Below are positions 61,201 to 64,000 of a stretch of 64,000 bases of DNA, piece by piece. This stretch comes from Hemibagrus wyckioides (lineage: Eukaryota > Chordata > Actinopteri > Siluriformes > Bagridae). Position 1 is the stretch's first letter. Each line of letters opens with the position of its first letter. Below the pieces are notes generated by a model. The model saw only the letters and a program-made list of their open reading frames with translations. It made no database searches and was not told the DNA's origin. Made by a program: the position numbers and the translations under genes. The stretch spans positions 1,469,073 through 1,533,072 of the forward strand of contig NC_080715.1 in assembly GCF_019097595.1 (NCBI RefSeq), written 5' to 3'.

Positions 61201-62119
61201 CAGCTCTGATCTACAGCTCCAATCTACAGCTCTGACCTACAGCTCCAATCTACAGCTCTGACCTACAGCTCCAATCTACAGCTCTGACCTACAGCTCCAA
61301 TCTACAGCTCCAATCTACAGCTCTGACCTACAGCTCCAATCTACAGCTCTGACCTACAGCTCCAATCTACAGCTCCAGTCTACAGCTCCAATCTACAGCT
61401 CCAATCTACAGCTCCAATCTACAGCTCTGACCTACAGCTCCAATCTACAGCTCTGACCTACAGCTTGAACCTACAGCTCCAATCTACAGCTCTGACCTAC
61501 AGCTCCAATCTACAGCTCTGACCTACAGCTCTGACCTACAGCTCCAATCTACAGCTCTGACCTACAGCTCCAATCTACAGCTCTGACCTACAGCTCCAAT
61601 CTACAGCTCTGACCTACAGCTCTGACCTACAGCTCTGACCTACAGCTCTGACCTACAGCTCCAATCTACAGCTCCAATCTACAGCTCTGACCTACAGCTC
61701 TGACCTACAGCTCCAATCTACAGCTCCAATCTACAGCTCTGACCTACAGCTCCAATCTACAGCTCCAATCTACAGCTCTGACCTACAGCTCCAATCTACA
61801 GCTCCAATCTACAGCTCTGACCTACAGCTCCAATCTACAGCTCTGACCTACAGCTCCAATCTACAGCTCCAATCTACAGCTCTGACCTACAGCTCCAATC
61901 TACAGCTCCAATCTACAGCTCTGACCTACAGCTACAATCTACAGCTCTGACCTACAGCTCCAATCTACAGCTCTGACCTACAGCTCCAATCTACAGCTCC
62001 AATCTACAGCTCCAATCTACAGCTCTGACCTACAGCTTGAACCTACAGCTCCAATCTACAGCTCCAATCTACAGCTCTGACCTACAGCTCTGACCTACAG
62101 CTCCAATCTACAGCTCTGA
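58258..62119. repeat. Satellite E, ~3.86 kb of a 13-base unit with two alternating variants (~297 copies)
   Basis: Almost every unit is one of two sequences, CTACAGCTCCAAT or CTACAGCTCTGAC, differing only in the last four bases. Minor variants are TTGAAC, CAAAT and CGGAC endings, plus GATCCACAG at the left edge. Variants are arranged in recurring strings rather than simple alternation. Minor-variant clusters such as CTCGGACCTAAAGCTCTGAC occur twice (58680 and 59610), showing block duplication. No coding frame is supported. Confidence 0.97.
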
Positions 62120-62199
62120 TGAAACGAGTGAAATGATCGTGACTATAAACAGCTGAAGGATTGATTATTTACATTTACATCATTTCCTGTCCAGTGTCA

Positions 62200-62430
62200 G
62201 ATGAAGATGAGGTTCTCTTCTGAGCCTGTTTCCTCTGCAGGTTTCTTCTTCAGATCATCTCAGGGTGTTTTTCCTCACCACCATTTCCTCAGGCTGGCTC
62301 ATTAGAGATAAATATTAATGCAATTTTAAACTTTTAAAAAATTTTTATTCTATCTTTATGTCTGTAAAGCTTATTTGAGACAATATCCATTGTTGAAAAC
62401 ACTATAATATAAATTAGAACTGAAATAAAA
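62200..62430 (+). mobile_element. Interspersed repeat (same family as 17795 and 33335)
   Basis: CAGGTTTCTTCTTCAGATCA, TCTCAGGGTGTTTTTCCTCA, CTGGCTCATTAGAGATAAAT and GTAAAGCTTATTTGAGACAA then TATCCATTGTTGAAAAC are the family landmarks. It is the most complete of the three copies. Confidence 0.55.
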
Positions 62431-63884
62431 TTCACCTTTTTATTTGCTGTAATTAAGAGGGGTGTTTGTATCCTTCACTGAAACAGAAGTTTGGACTTGT
62501 GTAAACCTGCAACTCCAATGTGCTGGAATGGAGCATGTGCTCGAATATTCCTAATCGATGCAAATGCTTCGCAAAAAAAAGTAGAAAACAACAGATGTTA
62601 GAGTATGAAGGAAATTCTGTCAATCTGAAAGCTTCCCTCTATTTCAGCCTGAGCTGCAGAGCAAAACCTCACAGGAACATGTCGTGGCTGATCGAGTGTA
62701 TTTGCTGTAACCCTTGTGCACACATTCGTGTGTGTTGCCTTGTAGAAGGTGCCGGAGCGCCGGGCCTCGGTCTCGGCTCGCCGTCAGTCAGAAAGTACGC
62801 TGCATGCAGATTGGGACTTGTCCTATTCAGTAGTGGCTTTTCGCCTCTGTGTCCTGTTTTGTCTGTGTTTAACTAGTGACTAACGAATGTAATAGCTACG
62901 AGGTGCGAAGCCGCCAACCTGTGGAATGCGCTGCATTCAGGAGAGTGCGTGTTGAACCACGTGCGCCCTCGGGGAGGGGATTTGGTACGAAATACTTGAA
63001 CGACGTTCAGTTATCATTTCAACCCTATTGACCCGACACACACACACATACACAAAGAGAAAGAAAATCCCACACACACCGATTCACACACCAGCTTTTC
63101 CGTGCCAGGATTCCGCAGGGGCCGGAGGACGGATGGCACTTTAGAGCAGGATGCTGAGGAGGACATGGAAATGCTGTTTCAGGCTCCCTCCAGAGCCGAC
63201 GAGAGCAAATCAATCAAGCGAATGATGCAGAGTGTGAGCAACGGCCGGCTGCACTGATGGCACAGGAAGAAGTGGGAGAATGAATTAAAGTTTGAAGGAA
63301 AATGTCACTCTAGGTTACACAGAACCAACTAAACGGGTTTATGCTGTTGCCTGCTGAGAGTTGGGAAAGTGCTGAGAGCGAATTCACAGCACACACACAC
63401 ACACACACACACACCTAGCTGCACAGTGCTGATACTCTACTTCTCTCATAGCCCAACTGTGTTAACCATCTTAATCCAAACTAGCAGGATTAATGTGATG
63501 TCCTCCAATATCACACAGAGGATATGATGTCTACAGCAGCGCTCCAGGGGTGTGAGGACAAGTCCGGGTTTGAGCTGCCATTCTGATCAGACTCTAATCT
63601 CTCTGGGTTGGGATGGATAGTGAGATGCCACCCTTGGCTCTGAAATCACTCTGTTTATGTAGCTTTAAAGGACAGCAGAGTAAGTGTAGGAGCAAGATTA
63701 AAGAGTTGGACACACATCTCTACACTTCATACAGTGAGGTGGTGTGGACATGAGATCCACTTCATCATTTTATCACACTAACAGTATATTTATCTGTTCT
63801 CTGAGGCTTCTTTTCAGTCACTGTGAAAGTATAAACTTCTTAATCTATAGAAATAATTCAGTAAAAGTGCAGGCAAGATTCATA
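62431..63884. other. Gene-free stretch, no upstream Wnt exon recognised
   Basis: I searched both strands by eye for the preceding wnt10 exon (Wnt N-terminal cysteines and NKIPYES-like residues) and did not find it. A 118-codon plus-strand frame at 62520-62876 has no recognisable domain. A (CA)n tract lies at 63389-63413. Confidence 0.45.
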
Positions 63885-63887
63885 GAC

Positions 63888-64000
63888 TATTCTGTTCGTT
63901 ATTGGACTGTTCTGTTCGTTATTGGACTGTTCTGTTTGTTATTGGACTGTTCTGTTCGTTATTGGACTGTTTTGTTCGTTATTGGAATGTTCTGTTCGTT
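63888..64000. repeat. 20-base tandem repeat running off the window end
   Basis: Five full copies of ATTGGACTGTTCTGTTCGTT (63901-64000) follow a partial copy, with single-base variants. The array continues beyond the window. Confidence 0.95.

Noticed and set aside
62520..62876. 118-codon plus-strand frame as a gene or upstream Wnt exon
   Set aside because: It has cysteines but no Wnt motif order, is on the wrong strand for wnt10a, and lacks a clear splice or promoter context.
1..64000. A previously undescribed multi-gene system
   Set aside because: Only one host gene is present. The rest is mobile-element debris and tandem repeats, so no cooperative system can be supported.

Overview
The window is vertebrate nuclear DNA and almost certainly from a teleost fish. 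The evidence is interrupted Wnt exons with GT/AG splice sites, Tc1/mariner elements with teleost-type ends, tRNA-derived SINEs, several LINE clades and very abundant (CA)n, (ATT)n and (ATCC)n microsatellites. An ostariophysan such as a catfish is my guess from the repeat repertoire; it is not proven by the sequence.

Only one host protein-coding gene is recognisable: a Wnt10-class gene, best matching wnt10a, on the minus strand. Its terminal exon (32496-33032) and the exon before it (54721-55118) are both intact and in phase. The intron between them is 21,688 bp. The 5' exons (signal peptide and the first part of the Wnt domain) were not recognised and presumably lie beyond position 64000. The C-terminal exon carries an unusual histidine-rich insert.

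Layout. 1-2470: decayed APE/RT LINE (minus strand), truncated by the window start. 3170-5700: ten-base-period minisatellite. 5700-28900: gene-free flank with SINEs, Tc1 remnants (including a snap-back inverted one at 11020-11487), several LINE fragments, a nested insertion and microsatellites. 29437-30684: apparently intact Tc1-like DD34E transposon inserted in an (ATCC)n tract. 32496-55118: wnt10a exons and intron. The intron holds a CA/GT-rich cluster, a 24-base minisatellite (36.17-37.69 kb), an approximately 12.96-kb 14-base satellite (38.32-51.28 kb) and decayed LINE/Tc1 copies. Upstream of the exon are an 11/12-base minisatellite (56.40-57.12 kb), a two-variant 13-base satellite of about 3.86 kb (58.26-62.12 kb), and a 20-base tandem repeat that runs off the window end.

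Five different short-period tandem arrays make up roughly one third of the window. They create very long spurious open reading frames on the minus strand, up to 1,402 codons. These are low-complexity products of repeat periodicity, not genes. The most notable biology is (i) a developmental signalling gene whose intron carries about 13 kb of young, block-duplicated satellite, (ii) the His-rich Wnt10a insert, and (iii) a potentially autonomous Tc1-like element. I found no operon, CRISPR array or other prokaryotic system.
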